Below, piece after piece: positions 17,543 to 26,956 of a stretch of DNA of 63,037 nucleotides. The notes under the pieces are model-generated. The model saw only the letters and a program-made list of their open reading frames with translations. It ran no database searches and was not told the origin of the DNA. The position numbers and the translations under genes are program-made. Source of the stretch: a candidate division WOR-3 bacterium (GTDB taxonomy: Bacteria; Hydrothermota; Hydrothermia; Hydrothermales; JAJRUZ01); the NCBI GenBank assembly GCA_039804025.1, contig JBDRZP010000015.1:1-63037 (forward strand), in the 5' to 3' direction. Numbering within the stretch: position 1 is the first letter of the stretch; the number at the start of each line of letters is the position of its first letter.

Positions 17543-17614
17543 CTGGGGCGGGTGGATTCGAACCACCATTCTGGGATCCAAAATCCCATGTCCTGCCGAT
17601 TAGACGACGCCCCA
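17543..17614 (-). tRNA. tRNA-Gln (anticodon TTG)
   Basis: A minus-strand cloverleaf of 72 bases. The acceptor strands TGGGGCG and CGCCCCA pair fully, with discriminator G. The anticodon loop TTTTGGA sits on a 5-bp stem, giving anticodon TTG for glutamine. The T-arm is GGTGGTTCGAATCCACC. CCA is not encoded. Its 5' 15 bases overlap the end of ispE on the same strand. Confidence 0.95.
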
Positions 17615-18433
17615 TTGTCTGCACCAGAAAATCTTTCCTTTTTGAGCTTCAATATTAATTTTATCCTCAAAAACTGATACAAGGCAAGAACCACTACCTG
17701 TTAAAAAACTTTTTAAAGCCCCTTTTTCTTTATAAAAATCAATTAAAGTTTTATATTCAGGAAATTCTTTAAAAATTATTTTTTCAAAATCGTTTTCAAT
17801 ACTATAAAGTGCCTCTTGATATTTATTCTCTTTTAACAAATTAACTACCTTATCAAAATTTTCCTCTTTTTTACTTATATTCCCTGATAGGTTTTTCGAT
17901 ATAGCACCATATGCCCACCTTGTATCTATTTTAAAACCAGGATAATGGATGAGAAAATAAAAGGGAAATTTTATATCAATTTTTTTAATCTCATTTCCTT
18001 TACCTTTTACAATTGCCGGTTCCTGAAAGATAAAAAAAGGAACATCAGAACCAATTTTTTCTGCTATAATTAACATTTCCTCAACACCAAGTTTCAATTC
18101 ATACATCTCATTTACAGCTTTTATAATACTTGCTGCATTTGAACTACCACCTCCGAGTCCACCCCCTATGGGAATTTTCTTATTTATAAAAATATCTGCA
18201 CTTAAAAATTTTCCGGTTTCTTCGCTCATAATTTTTAGGGTTTTAAAAACTATATTCTCATCACCAATTGGACCTTCAGTTGCTGTTATCCTTGTTAGTT
18301 CGGAATAATTTATTTCAATCTCATCACATAAATCAATTGGAATAAAAATAGACCTTATCTCATGAAAACCATCTTCTCTTTTAAATAAAATCCACAAACC
18401 AAAATTTATTTTAGAAGGTGAGAGAACCCTCAT
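17600..18433 (-). CDS. ispE: 4-diphosphocytidyl-2-C-methyl-D-erythritol kinase
   Basis: GHMP kinase of the MEP isoprenoid pathway; it phosphorylates CDP-ME. The N-terminus VLSPSKINFGLWILF matches the family, and the ATP-binding GHMP motif is PIGGGLGGGSSNAA (about residues 88-101). The C-terminal motif is LTGSGSCLVSVF near 243. The length of 277 aa is normal. The stop codon TAA (17600-17602) lies inside the tRNA-Gln gene, a 15-base overlap on the same strand. Its start overlaps thiE by 23 bases. It supplies precursor for the UppS gene found at 25.5 kb. Confidence 0.93.
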   Translation of the reverse strand: MRVLSPSKINFGLWILFKREDGFHEIRSIFIPIDLCDEIEINYSELTRITATEGPIGDENIVFKTLKIMSEETGKFLSADIFINKKIPIGGGLGGGSSNAASIIKAVNEMYELKLGVEEMLIIAEKIGSDVPFFIFQEPAIVKGKGNEIKKIDIKFPFYFLIHYPGFKIDTRWAYGAISKNLSGNISKKEENFDKVVNLLKENKYQEALYSIENDFEKIIFKEFPEYKTLIDFYKEKGALKSFLTGSGSCLVSVFEDKINIEAQKGKIFWCRQWGVV

Positions 18434-19061
18434 TGTATAAAAGGATTTTCTCTCTCATTTCAAAAGCATTGATAAAGGGGTCTTCTCCCTCGTAAATACC
18501 AGAGATAGCACAAATACCACATTTTACTCTGTTTAATAAAATTGAAATATTATCTTTATTTATTCCACCAATTACATATAGGGGAATTTTTAAAACATCT
18601 TTTGCTTTTTTTATGGTATCAAAAGGAACTATCTTTTTATCTTTTTTCGTGGGTGACGGAAAGGGAGAGGACATTGAAACATAGTCAGCCCCGATATTCT
18701 CTGCTTCCTTTGCTCTTTCTATACTATCATAACAGGAAACTCCAAGAATTTTATTACCAATTTTTTTTCTAACATAAGCTATATCAGCATCATCCTTACC
18801 TATATGAACACCATCTGCCTTAAGTAAAAGGGCAATTTCAGGATCATCATTTACAATAAAGGTAACACCATAAAAATCACATAATTTTTTTACACTCTTA
18901 CCTATTTTTATAATTTCTTCTTTTTCAACTCCTTTCATTCTTAATTGAAAAATTTTAACTCCTCCCAAAATGGATCTTTCTATTTTGTAAAGCAAATTAT
19001 CATCTTTTGAACCAAATATACCGTATAATAATGGTAATTTTCTCACAATTAAATATAACAA
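18411..19061 (-). CDS. thiE: Thiamine-phosphate synthase-like protein
   Basis: Joins HMP-pyrophosphate and thiazole phosphate in thiamine biosynthesis. Family motifs in order: FQLRMKG (about residue 38), FIVNDDPEIALLLKADGVHIG (about 73-93), YVSMSSPFPSPTK (about 126-138) and VIGGIN (about 162). The length of 216 aa is usual. The start could be TTG at 19061 or GTG at 19046; the second gives MRKLPLLYGIFG, closer to typical N-termini. It is divergent from the flippase gene, whose ATG is only three bases away if TTG is used. No other thi gene is nearby, so a TenI-like role is an alternative. Confidence 0.85.
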   Translation of the reverse strand: MLYLIVRKLPLLYGIFGSKDDNLLYKIERSILGGVKIFQLRMKGVEKEEIIKIGKSVKKLCDFYGVTFIVNDDPEIALLLKADGVHIGKDDADIAYVRKKIGNKILGVSCYDSIERAKEAENIGADYVSMSSPFPSPTKKDKKIVPFDTIKKAKDVLKIPLYVIGGINKDNISILLNRVKCGICAISGIYEGEDPFINAFEMREKILLYNEGSLTF

Positions 19062-19063
19062 AA

Positions 19064-20359
19064 ATGAAAAAAATTATCAAGGATACAGTAATTTTTGCTG
19101 GTGCAAATACAATTTCTTTTGTAATAAGTGCCCTGGGTGGATTTTTAGTAGCAAAAATTCTTGAACCAGAAGGTTATGGAGGATTTTCTGCTTATAAACT
19201 TTTTATTTCCTATCTCATAAATTTGCATATGGGAATTTTTCAGGGGCTTCAGAGAGAGATTCCTTTTTATAGAGCAGTTCAAAAAGAGGACAAATTGAAA
19301 TCTCTTTTAAATACAGCCTTTTCTTTTACTTTTTTAATTTCTCTTTTAAGTATTATTATTCTTCTTTTATCCTCAATTACTTCCTCAGAATTTTTCAGAA
19401 AATCCTTTTTTATAACTCTTCCACTTATACCCTTTTATTTTTTAAAAGAATTTTACAGATTTGCAATGAAGGGACTTGAAAAGTTTAAGGAACTATCCTT
19501 TTTAAATATCTTTGATTCAATAAATCTTATTGTTTTCGTAATATTTTTCTCTATTTATTTTAAGGCAGAAGGAGCAGTATTAGGTTTTGGTATATCCCAT
19601 TTTATTCTTTTCTTTTTCGCCTATTTTTTTACAAGAATTATTTTTTTTAATTTTAAAATTAAATTTGAAGATTTAAAATCTCTTTTTACAGTGGGGTTCC
19701 CTATTTTTTTTATCGGTGTATTAAATATTTTTTTATTTTCAATTGATAGAGTTTTCATTCTTGGAATTTACGGTAGAAGAGAATTTGGAATATATGCAAT
19801 GGCAATGAATTTTTTAAATCTTATATTTCAGGTACCCATAGCTGTTGCAACTATATTTTTACCTTTTCTTACAAGAAAAAAAGCAAAAGAGGGTTCTTTA
19901 AGTGAATTTATTATAAAAAGAGATTACATAATATATATTTATTTAATCTTAGTATCACTTCTTGTAATTATTTTTTATCCAATGGCTTTTTTTGTCATAA
20001 AAAGATTTTTACACAAGTATTACACAGCTCTACCACTTCTTAAATTTTTACTCTTATTTATTCCCTTCCCAACACTTAATTATTTCTTTTATTCCTTTCT
20101 TATTGCAGAAAACAAACATTTCTATATCATTCCCTATCACCTTATTTTAATTCCTTTCACAGTTATTGTGAATTCAATTTTTATTCCAAAATTTGAACTA
20201 AAAGGTGCTTGCTTATCCTATCTTATTTCGCAGTTTTTATTTACATTAATAACAATTTTTTTAACATACAGGTTTATTAAATTTAAAATTTTAAGAACAC
20301 TTACTTTTGTTGTTTTAATTTCCTTTTTACATTTTTTAATATTTGAATTAATTTTTTAA
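19064..20359 (+). CDS. Polysaccharide flippase, Wzx/MATE-like
   Basis: An inner-membrane protein of about 432 aa with twelve or more hydrophobic segments. The N-terminus MKKIIKDTVIFAGANTISF and the motif GGFLVAKILEPEGYG are typical of O-antigen/oligosaccharide flippases, which move undecaprenyl-linked sugars across the membrane. The ATG at 19064 was chosen over one 57 bases upstream, because the upstream segment overlaps the divergent thiE gene and is not family-like. A -10-like TATAAT lies at 19024-19029. It is convergent with the WbaP-like sugar transferase gene, its likely pathway partner. Confidence 0.88.
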   Translation: MKKIIKDTVIFAGANTISFVISALGGFLVAKILEPEGYGGFSAYKLFISYLINLHMGIFQGLQREIPFYRAVQKEDKLKSLLNTAFSFTFLISLLSIIILLLSSITSSEFFRKSFFITLPLIPFYFLKEFYRFAMKGLEKFKELSFLNIFDSINLIVFVIFFSIYFKAEGAVLGFGISHFILFFFAYFFTRIIFFNFKIKFEDLKSLFTVGFPIFFIGVLNIFLFSIDRVFILGIYGRREFGIYAMAMNFLNLIFQVPIAVATIFLPFLTRKKAKEGSLSEFIIKRDYIIYIYLILVSLLVIIFYPMAFFVIKRFLHKYYTALPLLKFLLLFIPFPTLNYFFYSFLIAENKHFYIIPYHLILIPFTVIVNSIFIPKFELKGACLSYLISQFLFTLITIFLTYRFIKFKILRTLTFVVLISFLHFLIFELIF

Positions 20360-21708
20360 TAAGCGTTTTTCTGAGATAAAAAGATAAAAATTGTTTTTAA
20401 AATAATCTTTAAATCTAATAGAAAAGACCAGTTGTCAATGTAATAAAGATCATATCTTAACCTTTCTTCTATTGATGTGTCACCACGCCAACCGTGAACC
20501 TGTGCCCACCCAGTTATACCTCCTTTTACTCTGTGTCTTTCATCATATCTTGGTATCTCCTTTTTAAACTTTTCCACAAAAAATGGTCTTTCAGGTCTTG
20601 GACCCACTATACTCATATCACCTTTCAGAACATTTATGAACTGGGGGAATTCATCAATACTAAATTTTCTTAAAATTCTTCCTATTTTCGTAACTCTTGG
20701 ATCAGAGGGACTTGTAAACTTCGGTTCTGGTTCTTTGTCTGCTCCAACATACATTGTTCTGAATTTATATAACATAAATATTTTACCATCCTTTCCCACC
20801 CTTTCCTGTTTATAAAAAACAGGACCCTTTGAAGTTAATTTTATTATTATTGCAATAAGAACAAAAAGTGGAAAAAGAAGGATTAAAAGAGTAAAAGAAA
20901 ATACAATATCAAAAGTTCTTTTTACAAACCTCTGGTATAGATTTAATCCCTTCTCTTTCAACTTTAAAAGGGGAATACCGTCAAAAGAAAGTGTATCAGT
21001 TCCCATTAACATAAGTTCATATATATCAGGAGCAAGGTAAATTTCCATTTTTTTCTTTTCAATTTTTTTCATGATTTCAGGTATTAAAAACTGTTTCCCA
21101 AAAGGTATGGCAAGAATAAGTGTGGTTCCTTCTGCTGGATTTTCTTCTCCACTAATAAATTCCTCAGCAGTTAAAATTTTATTAATTTTTAAACCCAGTT
21201 CAGGCTTTTCCTCAATCCTTGACCTTATAGCCCTCAATATATCTCCTTCCCCCACTATTATTGCATCCTTTTTTATAATTCCCTTTTTAAATAAAATTTT
21301 AACAACACTTCTGAATATAAATCTGAAAATAAACTCATAGAAGGAAATAAAAATAAAATAAAAAGATACTACAAGCCTTGAATATAAAATCTGCCTGTAA
21401 TAGAAAGAGATAAATGTAATAAAAAGAATATACAAAAAATTAACCTTTAAAATTTCAAAAAAAGAATCAAAAAGACTTAGGTTTTTTTCTTTCTCATAAA
21501 TTCCTTTTGACAAATAAATTAAAAGTCCTATAATAAAAACAACAAGAAATGATTTCAAATAAACCTCATAGGGTACAGGTTTCCTCCATAGGGGAATAAA
21601 TCCACTCTGAAAACGAAGCCAATATGCTGTTTTAAACCCGAAAAAAAGTGAAATGGCATCAAGAACAAAAAGGGTTATTTTTTCAAAAGGATGTCCTTTT
21701 AATCCCAT
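20356..21708 (-). CDS. Undecaprenyl-phosphate sugar phosphotransferase, WbaP-like
   Basis: Starts surface polysaccharide synthesis by moving sugar-1-phosphate to undecaprenyl phosphate. At 450 aa it has the full polytopic layout: four to five N-terminal transmembrane helices, a CoA-binding-like middle domain, another helix (DIVFSFTLLILLFPLFVLIAI is inside it) and the catalytic domain. Motifs are GPVFYKQERVGKDGK, YKFRTM, and DEFPQFINVLKGDMSIVGPR. The C-terminal YIDNWSFLLDLKI is a family signature. The gene is convergent with the flippase gene. Confidence 0.92.
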   Translation of the reverse strand: MGLKGHPFEKITLFVLDAISLFFGFKTAYWLRFQSGFIPLWRKPVPYEVYLKSFLVVFIIGLLIYLSKGIYEKEKNLSLFDSFFEILKVNFLYILFITFISFYYRQILYSRLVVSFYFIFISFYEFIFRFIFRSVVKILFKKGIIKKDAIIVGEGDILRAIRSRIEEKPELGLKINKILTAEEFISGEENPAEGTTLILAIPFGKQFLIPEIMKKIEKKKMEIYLAPDIYELMLMGTDTLSFDGIPLLKLKEKGLNLYQRFVKRTFDIVFSFTLLILLFPLFVLIAIIIKLTSKGPVFYKQERVGKDGKIFMLYKFRTMYVGADKEPEPKFTSPSDPRVTKIGRILRKFSIDEFPQFINVLKGDMSIVGPRPERPFFVEKFKKEIPRYDERHRVKGGITGWAQVHGWRGDTSIEERLRYDLYYIDNWSFLLDLKIILKTIFIFLSQKNAY

Positions 21709-21734
21709 ATTGAATTATTATAAAATAAATCTAT

Positions 21735-24035
21735 ATGAAAACTCTCAATCTAAAAGACCTTGACTATATTAGAAACTTAAAAATAAAAGTTAAAAATATT
21801 AAGGGTTTAAAACCCCTTGAAGGATTTATAGGTCAGAAAGAAGCTGTTAAAAAAATGGAATTCGGTTTAAAAATAAGTTCAAAAAGTCATCATATTTTTG
21901 TATCAGGAAAACCGGGAAGTGGAAGGACAAGTATGGTTCTGGAATATGTATCAAAAATAGCTGAAAAAATGCCTCCTCCACCTGATGTTATATATGTGTT
22001 TTCACATGAAAATCCCTTCTCCCCCAAAGCAATATTATTGGAAAATGGGCAAGGTAAAAAATTTAAAAAGGATTTTGAGGATGCTATAATTGAGAGTCTT
22101 GAAGAAATAAGAGAAATCACTAAAAAAAGGGAATTTAATGAAGCAAAGGAAAAAATTTTTAAAAATTTATTAATGCAAAGAGAAAATATCCTTAATAAAA
22201 TCTATGGAAAAGCTAAGGAACTGAATATTCTTATAAAACCAAAGGAAGACGGTTTTGACTTATTCCCTCTATTAAAAGGTAAAGTCTTAACACCAGAAGA
22301 GTATTCTGAGCTCACTCAACCGGAGAAAGAAGAATTTGAAAAGAAATTTGAAGAAATAAGAAGGGAAATTACTTCAAGGGTTTCTGAAATAGAAAAAATA
22401 AACGAAGATTTTAAAGAAAAAATAAGAAATTTACTATCAGAGTTCGGAGCAAAAACTTTATTAACCATTTTTCCACCTTTAATTGGAAAATATCTAAATA
22501 ATGAAGACATTATAAAATATGTAAAAAATTCAGTACAGGATATTTTAGAAAATTTAGACTATATAACTTCAAAACCCGATGAAGCCTATTCCTTTTTTAA
22601 AGAAAAATATAAAGTTCACCTTTTTGTGGATAATTCAAATCAGAAAGGTGCTCCAATTGTTCTTGAAACTCACCCAACCCTTTCAAGAATAATAGGAAGA
22701 ATTGAAAGGGTTCTTGAAAATCCAACACTTGATTTTTCAGGAATAATGCCAGGTGCTTTTCACAGAGCAAATGGAGGTTTCTTAATTATTCCTGCTGAAG
22801 AACTTTTAAAAATTGAACCGGCTTACACCTTTATGAAATGGACTTTAAAATCTGGTAAAATTTTAATTGAAAATTTATCGGAAGAAGAAAATATTCAAAC
22901 AACCAAAACCATCAAACCAGAACCTGTCCCTTTTAATGGAAAAGTGATTCTTATAGGCACTCCTTACACATTTTTCTACTTAAAGGAAAATGACCCTGAT
23001 TTTAATGAATTATTTAAAGTCCATATAGAATTTAAGACTGTTATGGAAAAAAGTCAAGAAAATTTAACTGATTATTTAAGATTTATAAAAACATTCTGTG
23101 ATAAAGAAAACCTTTTATATCCAGATACAAAGTCAATAAAAAAAATTTTATGGTATTCATCAAGACTCGCAGAAAACCAAAACAAACTTTCAACAAATTT
23201 TGGAGCAATATGTGACCTTTTAAGGGAAGCAAATTTTCTTGCTAAAAGTGAGAACAAAAAGGAAATAAAAGAAAATCATGTGAAAGAAATTATTAAAAAT
23301 AGATTTAAAGAAACTGAAATTGAAGAAACATATTTTGAATGGATTAAAAAGGGAATAATTCAAATCGATTTTGAAGGTAAAAAGGTTGGAACAATAAACG
23401 GACTTACTGTTCTTACTTATGGACAAATAGTCTTTGGAAGACCAGTCAGGATAACTGCAACATGCTCAGCTGGTAAAGAGGGAGTAATAGATATTGAAAG
23501 GGAAGCTGAATTATCCGGTCCTATACACACAAAAGGAACACAGATATTAAGAGGTTATCTTGGATACAAATACGGACAAAACTTTCCCATTTATATGACA
23601 GCAAGGATTGTTTTTGAACAAACTTATGAAGGTGTAGAAGGAGATAGTGCATCCCTGGCAGAACTTCTTGCAATAATTTCATCCCTTTCAGAATATCCTG
23701 TTTACCAAAACTGTGCAGTAACTGGCTCTATAAATCAATTTGGAGAAGTACAGGCAGTTGGTGGCTTAAATGAAAAAATTGAAGGAATTTATAGAGCTCT
23801 AAAATATAAAGAATTTAAAGGAAAATTCAAAGTAATAATTCCTGAATCAAATATAGCGAATCTCTGTCTTCAGGATGAAGTTCTTGAGTTTATAAAAAAA
23901 GGTAAAATAGAGATTATAGCAATTAAAAATATTGATGAAGCAATAAGAATAGTTTTTAATAGAAACCCTCAAACTGTTCATGAAAAGGTTCTCTCAAAGC
24001 TTAAAAAATATTACAAAATTTTAAAATCAGAATAA
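21735..24035 (+). CDS. Lon-like ATP-dependent protease
   Basis: A 766-aa AAA+ serine protease of the Lon-like (LonB-related) type without the classic N-terminal Lon domain. Walker A is SGKPGSGRTS near residue 58. A long charged helical insertion (about 110-260) follows. A second AAA part contains MPGAFHRANGGFLIIPAEELL, the Walker B-like region. The S16 proteolytic domain is C-terminal (about 560-740): catalytic serine in EGVEGDSASLAELLA and catalytic lysine in GGLNEKIEGIYRA. The 26-base gap from the divergent sugar transferase gene holds TATAAA. It is followed with a one-base overlap by the radical SAM gene. Confidence 0.92.
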   Translation: MKTLNLKDLDYIRNLKIKVKNIKGLKPLEGFIGQKEAVKKMEFGLKISSKSHHIFVSGKPGSGRTSMVLEYVSKIAEKMPPPPDVIYVFSHENPFSPKAILLENGQGKKFKKDFEDAIIESLEEIREITKKREFNEAKEKIFKNLLMQRENILNKIYGKAKELNILIKPKEDGFDLFPLLKGKVLTPEEYSELTQPEKEEFEKKFEEIRREITSRVSEIEKINEDFKEKIRNLLSEFGAKTLLTIFPPLIGKYLNNEDIIKYVKNSVQDILENLDYITSKPDEAYSFFKEKYKVHLFVDNSNQKGAPIVLETHPTLSRIIGRIERVLENPTLDFSGIMPGAFHRANGGFLIIPAEELLKIEPAYTFMKWTLKSGKILIENLSEEENIQTTKTIKPEPVPFNGKVILIGTPYTFFYLKENDPDFNELFKVHIEFKTVMEKSQENLTDYLRFIKTFCDKENLLYPDTKSIKKILWYSSRLAENQNKLSTNFGAICDLLREANFLAKSENKKEIKENHVKEIIKNRFKETEIEETYFEWIKKGIIQIDFEGKKVGTINGLTVLTYGQIVFGRPVRITATCSAGKEGVIDIEREAELSGPIHTKGTQILRGYLGYKYGQNFPIYMTARIVFEQTYEGVEGDSASLAELLAIISSLSEYPVYQNCAVTGSINQFGEVQAVGGLNEKIEGIYRALKYKEFKGKFKVIIPESNIANLCLQDEVLEFIKKGKIEIIAIKNIDEAIRIVFNRNPQTVHEKVLSKLKKYYKILKSE

Positions 24036-24883
24036 TGGGATATATAAGTTTATTTGACCCTTTTAAAGATGGTCTCTGTACCTGTGAAAAAAAATATACT
24101 GTCAATCCCTATACGGGTTGTAATCACAGATGCAGATACTGTTATATAACAAGTTATATAAAAGATGGATTCAAATTAAGGTTAAAGAAAAATTATATTG
24201 AGATTATAAAAAGGGAAATTAAAAAAATAAAAAATGTTTATCCTTTCAACCTTTCTTCTTCCTCTGACCCTTATCCAGAAATTGAAAAAAAATTACTTTT
24301 AACAAGAAAAACTCTTCTTCTATTAAAGGAAAAAAATTTTAAGGTTTCAATAATAACAAAGTCACCACTTGTTTTAAGGGATATTGATATACTTAGAGAA
24401 ATGAACTCTTTTGTATCTTTTACAATTACCCATTATTCAGATGAAATTTCAAGGAAAGTTGAACCATTTGCGCCACCTGCAAGTGAGAGAATAAAAGTAG
24501 CAGAAAAATTAATAAGGGAAGGAATAAAAGTTTGTATAAGAATCGATCCTGTTATTCCCGGATATAATGATAAAGAGGATATAGCTTATAAAATTTTAAA
24601 AAATCTTAATGGAGTTTTTATGGTTGTTTTTTCAACATATAAAGCAAAACCGGATAATTTTTTAAGAATGAAAGAAATATTTCCCTATTTAGAAAATTTA
24701 CCATGGGAAAAAAAGAAAATAAGAGGTTATAGGTACTTAAGTTATGATTTTAGAAGGGAAATTCTTGAAAAACTTGTAAAAGAAGCAAAAAATTATTGTG
24801 AAAAAATTGGATTATGCAGGGAAGGTTTACCGGATTTAAAAAATTCAAAATCCTGTGATCCTGTTTTTGAGTTAAATCTTTGA
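24035..24883 (+). CDS. Radical SAM protein, spore photoproduct lyase-like
   Basis: A 282-aa radical SAM enzyme. The [4Fe-4S] motif appears as CNHRCRYCY (CX3CX2C) near residue 29, preceded by NPYTGCNH, a hallmark of the SplB/Rv2578c-like group. Later family elements include SSSSDPYPEIEKKL, ITKSPLVLRD and IRIDPVIPGYND. It is a stand-alone version without the N-terminal SPL extension. No spore genes are nearby, so true photoproduct lyase activity is doubtful. It starts on the last base of the Lon-like stop codon, so the two are co-transcribed. Confidence 0.85.
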   Translation: MGYISLFDPFKDGLCTCEKKYTVNPYTGCNHRCRYCYITSYIKDGFKLRLKKNYIEIIKREIKKIKNVYPFNLSSSSDPYPEIEKKLLLTRKTLLLLKEKNFKVSIITKSPLVLRDIDILREMNSFVSFTITHYSDEISRKVEPFAPPASERIKVAEKLIREGIKVCIRIDPVIPGYNDKEDIAYKILKNLNGVFMVVFSTYKAKPDNFLRMKEIFPYLENLPWEKKKIRGYRYLSYDFRREILEKLVKEAKNYCEKIGLCREGLPDLKNSKSCDPVFELNL

Positions 24884-24908
24884 ATTTAAATATTATTTTT
24901 GATAAAAT
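24880..24908 (+). promoter_or_regulatory. Promoter for frr-uppS-cdsA
   Basis: TTGAAT (24880-24885), a 17-base spacer, and TAAAAT (24903-24908). It overlaps the stop of the radical SAM gene. The predicted start is near 24915, a few bases before the T-loop-like hairpin. Confidence 0.65.
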
Positions 24909-24913
24909 GATAG

Positions 24914-24936
24914 TTTAAGGTTCAAATCCCGTTAAA
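24914..24936 (+). promoter_or_regulatory. 5'-leader T-loop-like hairpin before frr
   Basis: TTTAA-GG-TTCAAAT-CC-cg-TTAAA: a closing GG/CC, a 7-base loop TTCAAAT, a 2-base bulge and an outer TTTAA/TTAAA stem. The core GGTTCAAATCC is identical to the T-arm core of the tRNA-Arg gene at 33733. It sits at about +1 to +20 of the predicted transcript and 17 bases before the frr ATG. Confidence 0.6.
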
Positions 24937-24952
24937 TTATTTATTATTAAAA

Positions 24953-25507
24953 ATGGAGGAAATAATTAAAGATGGTAGTGAGAGAATGCTTAAAACCATT
25001 AATACTTTAAAGGATGAACTTAAAAAATTAAGAACAGGAAGAGCCTCTCCCCACATTCTTGAAAGTATAAAAGTTAATTACTACGGGCAGGAGATTCCAA
25101 TAATCCAAATTGCAGGGATTGGTGTACCTGAACCAAGATTGATTGTTATAAAACCCTATGACAAAAATGTAACCGGTGAAATTGAAAAAGCAATTTTAAA
25201 AAGCGGAATAGGACTTAATCCAAAGGTTGAAGGTGGTGTTATAAAGATTCCTATACCACCTCTTTCTGAAGAAAGGAGAAGAGAACTTGTAAAACTTGTT
25301 AAAAAATTTGGGGAAGACTCAAAAATTGCCTTAAGAAACATAAGAAGAGATTTAATGGATAAAATAAAAGAGAAAAAAGATAAGGGAGAAATTTCAGAGG
25401 ATGATGCTGAAAGATTAAAGAAAAAGGTTCAGGATTTAACAGAGGAAAAAACAAAGGAGGTTGATGAAATAATAAAAATAAAGGAAAAGGAAATAATGGA
25501 AGAATGA
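24953..25507 (+). CDS. frr: Ribosome recycling factor
   Basis: With EF-G it splits post-termination ribosomes. At 184 aa it has the normal length. The family signature LKDELKKLRTGRASPHILE is at about residues 18-36, and the C-terminal coiled coil (DLMDKIKEKKDKGEISEDD, about 128-146) completes the tRNA-like L-shape. GGAGG lies just within the ATG context (AAATGGAGGAA). It leads the frr-uppS-cdsA cluster, a conserved bacterial order; the stop overlaps uppS (ATGA). Confidence 0.97.
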   Translation: MEEIIKDGSERMLKTINTLKDELKKLRTGRASPHILESIKVNYYGQEIPIIQIAGIGVPEPRLIVIKPYDKNVTGEIEKAILKSGIGLNPKVEGGVIKIPIPPLSEERRRELVKLVKKFGEDSKIALRNIRRDLMDKIKEKKDKGEISEDDAERLKKKVQDLTEEKTKEVDEIIKIKEKEIMEE

Positions 25508-26190
25508 AAATACCTCAGCATATAGCTATAGTAATGGACGGAAATGGTAGATGGGCAAAGGAAAGAAATTTACCAAGAATACTTGGACATAAAGAGGGAA
25601 TTGAATCTGTAAGGGAAATCGTTAGAACTGCAAGAGAAATTGGAATAAAGTACCTTTCACTTTTTACTTTTTCCACAGAGAATTGGCAGAGGCCCAAAGA
25701 GGAAGTTAAAGGACTTTTTAATCTCCTTGAATCAGTCGCAAAAAAAGAACTTAAATTTTTGATTAAAAATGGAATAAGATTAAAAGTTGTGGGGAGCAGG
25801 GAGGAATTGCCTTTAAAAACAAAAAAAATAATAGAGGAAACAGAGGAAAAAACAAAGGATAATAAAGATATGATCCTTATACTTGCTATTAATTATGGAG
25901 GAAGGAGAGAAATAATTGATGCAATAAATAAAATTTTAAAAAATGGAAAAAAAGAGATAAATGAAGAAGAATTTAAAAAATATTTATATATGCCTGAAGT
26001 TCCTGACCCTGACCTTTTAATAAGAACAAGTGGTGAAATGAGAATTTCCAATTTTTTCTTATTTCAAATTGCATATACAGAACTATATTTTACAGAAAAA
26101 TACTGGCCTGATTTCAGGAGAGAAGATTTTTTAAAGGCAATTGATGAATATACGAGAAGGAAAAGAAAATTTGGGAGGCTTTTTTCTTAG
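25504..26190 (+). CDS. uppS: Undecaprenyl (polyprenyl) diphosphate synthase
   Basis: A cis-prenyltransferase that makes the C55 lipid carrier for peptidoglycan and polysaccharide. Motif 1 is HIAIVMDGNGRWAKERNLPR (residues 6-25) with the catalytic Asp. Further motifs are LSLFTFSTENWQRPKEEV (about 52-69) and DPDLLIRTSGEMRISNFFLF (about 176-195). The length of 228 aa is typical. It starts within the frr stop (ATGA) and its end overlaps the cdsA reading frame. Confidence 0.97.
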   Translation: MKIPQHIAIVMDGNGRWAKERNLPRILGHKEGIESVREIVRTAREIGIKYLSLFTFSTENWQRPKEEVKGLFNLLESVAKKELKFLIKNGIRLKVVGSREELPLKTKKIIEETEEKTKDNKDMILILAINYGGRREIIDAINKILKNGKKEINEEEFKKYLYMPEVPDPDLLIRTSGEMRISNFFLFQIAYTELYFTEKYWPDFRREDFLKAIDEYTRRKRKFGRLFS

Positions 26191-26956
26191 AATAATAACT
26201 GGAGTAGTTTTATTTTTTATATTTTTATTATTAACACTACTTGGTGCTTTACCTTTCTTTTTTTTAATTTTTATATTCTTATTCTTTGCCCTATGGGAAT
26301 ATTTAAGAATCTTATATAATACTGGTTTTATAATTAATCCCCATTTAATTTTTATTGTTGATTTAATTTTTTTTCCATTTATTATTTTCTTCCCTCATAT
26401 AAGACTTTCACTGTTAATGTTAATGATTGTTATGTTCTTTTTTTTATCCTTTCTTTCAGCAGAAAAAAGAAAAGGATTTAATTTTTTGGCATCTGGTATT
26501 GTGTCAATATTTTATTTAGTTATTCCTTCAACTTTATTTTATCAAATACGAACACTTTTTGGGTTAAAACATATAATTTTTTTATTAGGATGTGTAATAT
26601 TTTTTGATTCTTTTTCATATTTTGTTGGGAATTTGTTTGGTAAGAGAAAAATCTGGGAGAGAATTTCCCAGAATAAAACTATTGAAGGATTTTTTGGTGG
26701 TTTTTTGTCAGTTTTAATTTTTTCAATAATTTTTTCATTTTTTTTCAGAGAAAATATTCTAAAAAATATAATCCCTGGAATTTTTATTTCTATTTTTGCT
26801 TTTTTTGGGGACCTATGGGAATCTATGCTAAAAAGGGAAATGGGTGTAAAAGATTCCTCCAATATTTTACCAGGACACGGAGGTTTTCTTGATCGTATTG
26901 ATTCCCTTTTATTATCTATCTATTTTTATTTTCTTTATATTGCCAATATAGTTTAA
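26171..26956 (+). CDS. cdsA: Phosphatidate cytidylyltransferase
   Basis: An integral membrane enzyme making CDP-diacylglycerol from phosphatidate. It has about seven to eight hydrophobic segments, and the CDP-alcohol signature is near the C-terminus: FGDLWESMLKREMGVKDSS, then LPGHGGFLDRIDSL. The frame is open from 26141 (TTG-ATG), but a TTG at 26171 preceded by GAGAAGGA gives MGGFFLRIITG, the expected N-terminus; the choice is not certain. It overlaps the end of uppS. It is convergent with metK. Confidence 0.92.
   Translation: MGGFFLRIITGVVLFFIFLLLTLLGALPFFFLIFIFLFFALWEYLRILYNTGFIINPHLIFIVDLIFFPFIIFFPHIRLSLLMLMIVMFFFLSFLSAEKRKGFNFLASGIVSIFYLVIPSTLFYQIRTLFGLKHIIFLLGCVIFFDSFSYFVGNLFGKRKIWERISQNKTIEGFFGGFLSVLIFSIIFSFFFRENILKNIIPGIFISIFAFFGDLWESMLKREMGVKDSSNILPGHGGFLDRIDSLLLSIYFYFLYIANIV

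Noticed and set aside
21688-21705. AAAAGGATGTCCTTTT palindrome near the WbaP-like gene start
   Set aside because: It lies within the first codons of the sugar transferase and lacks the TTCNAAT loop; the coding sequence explains it.
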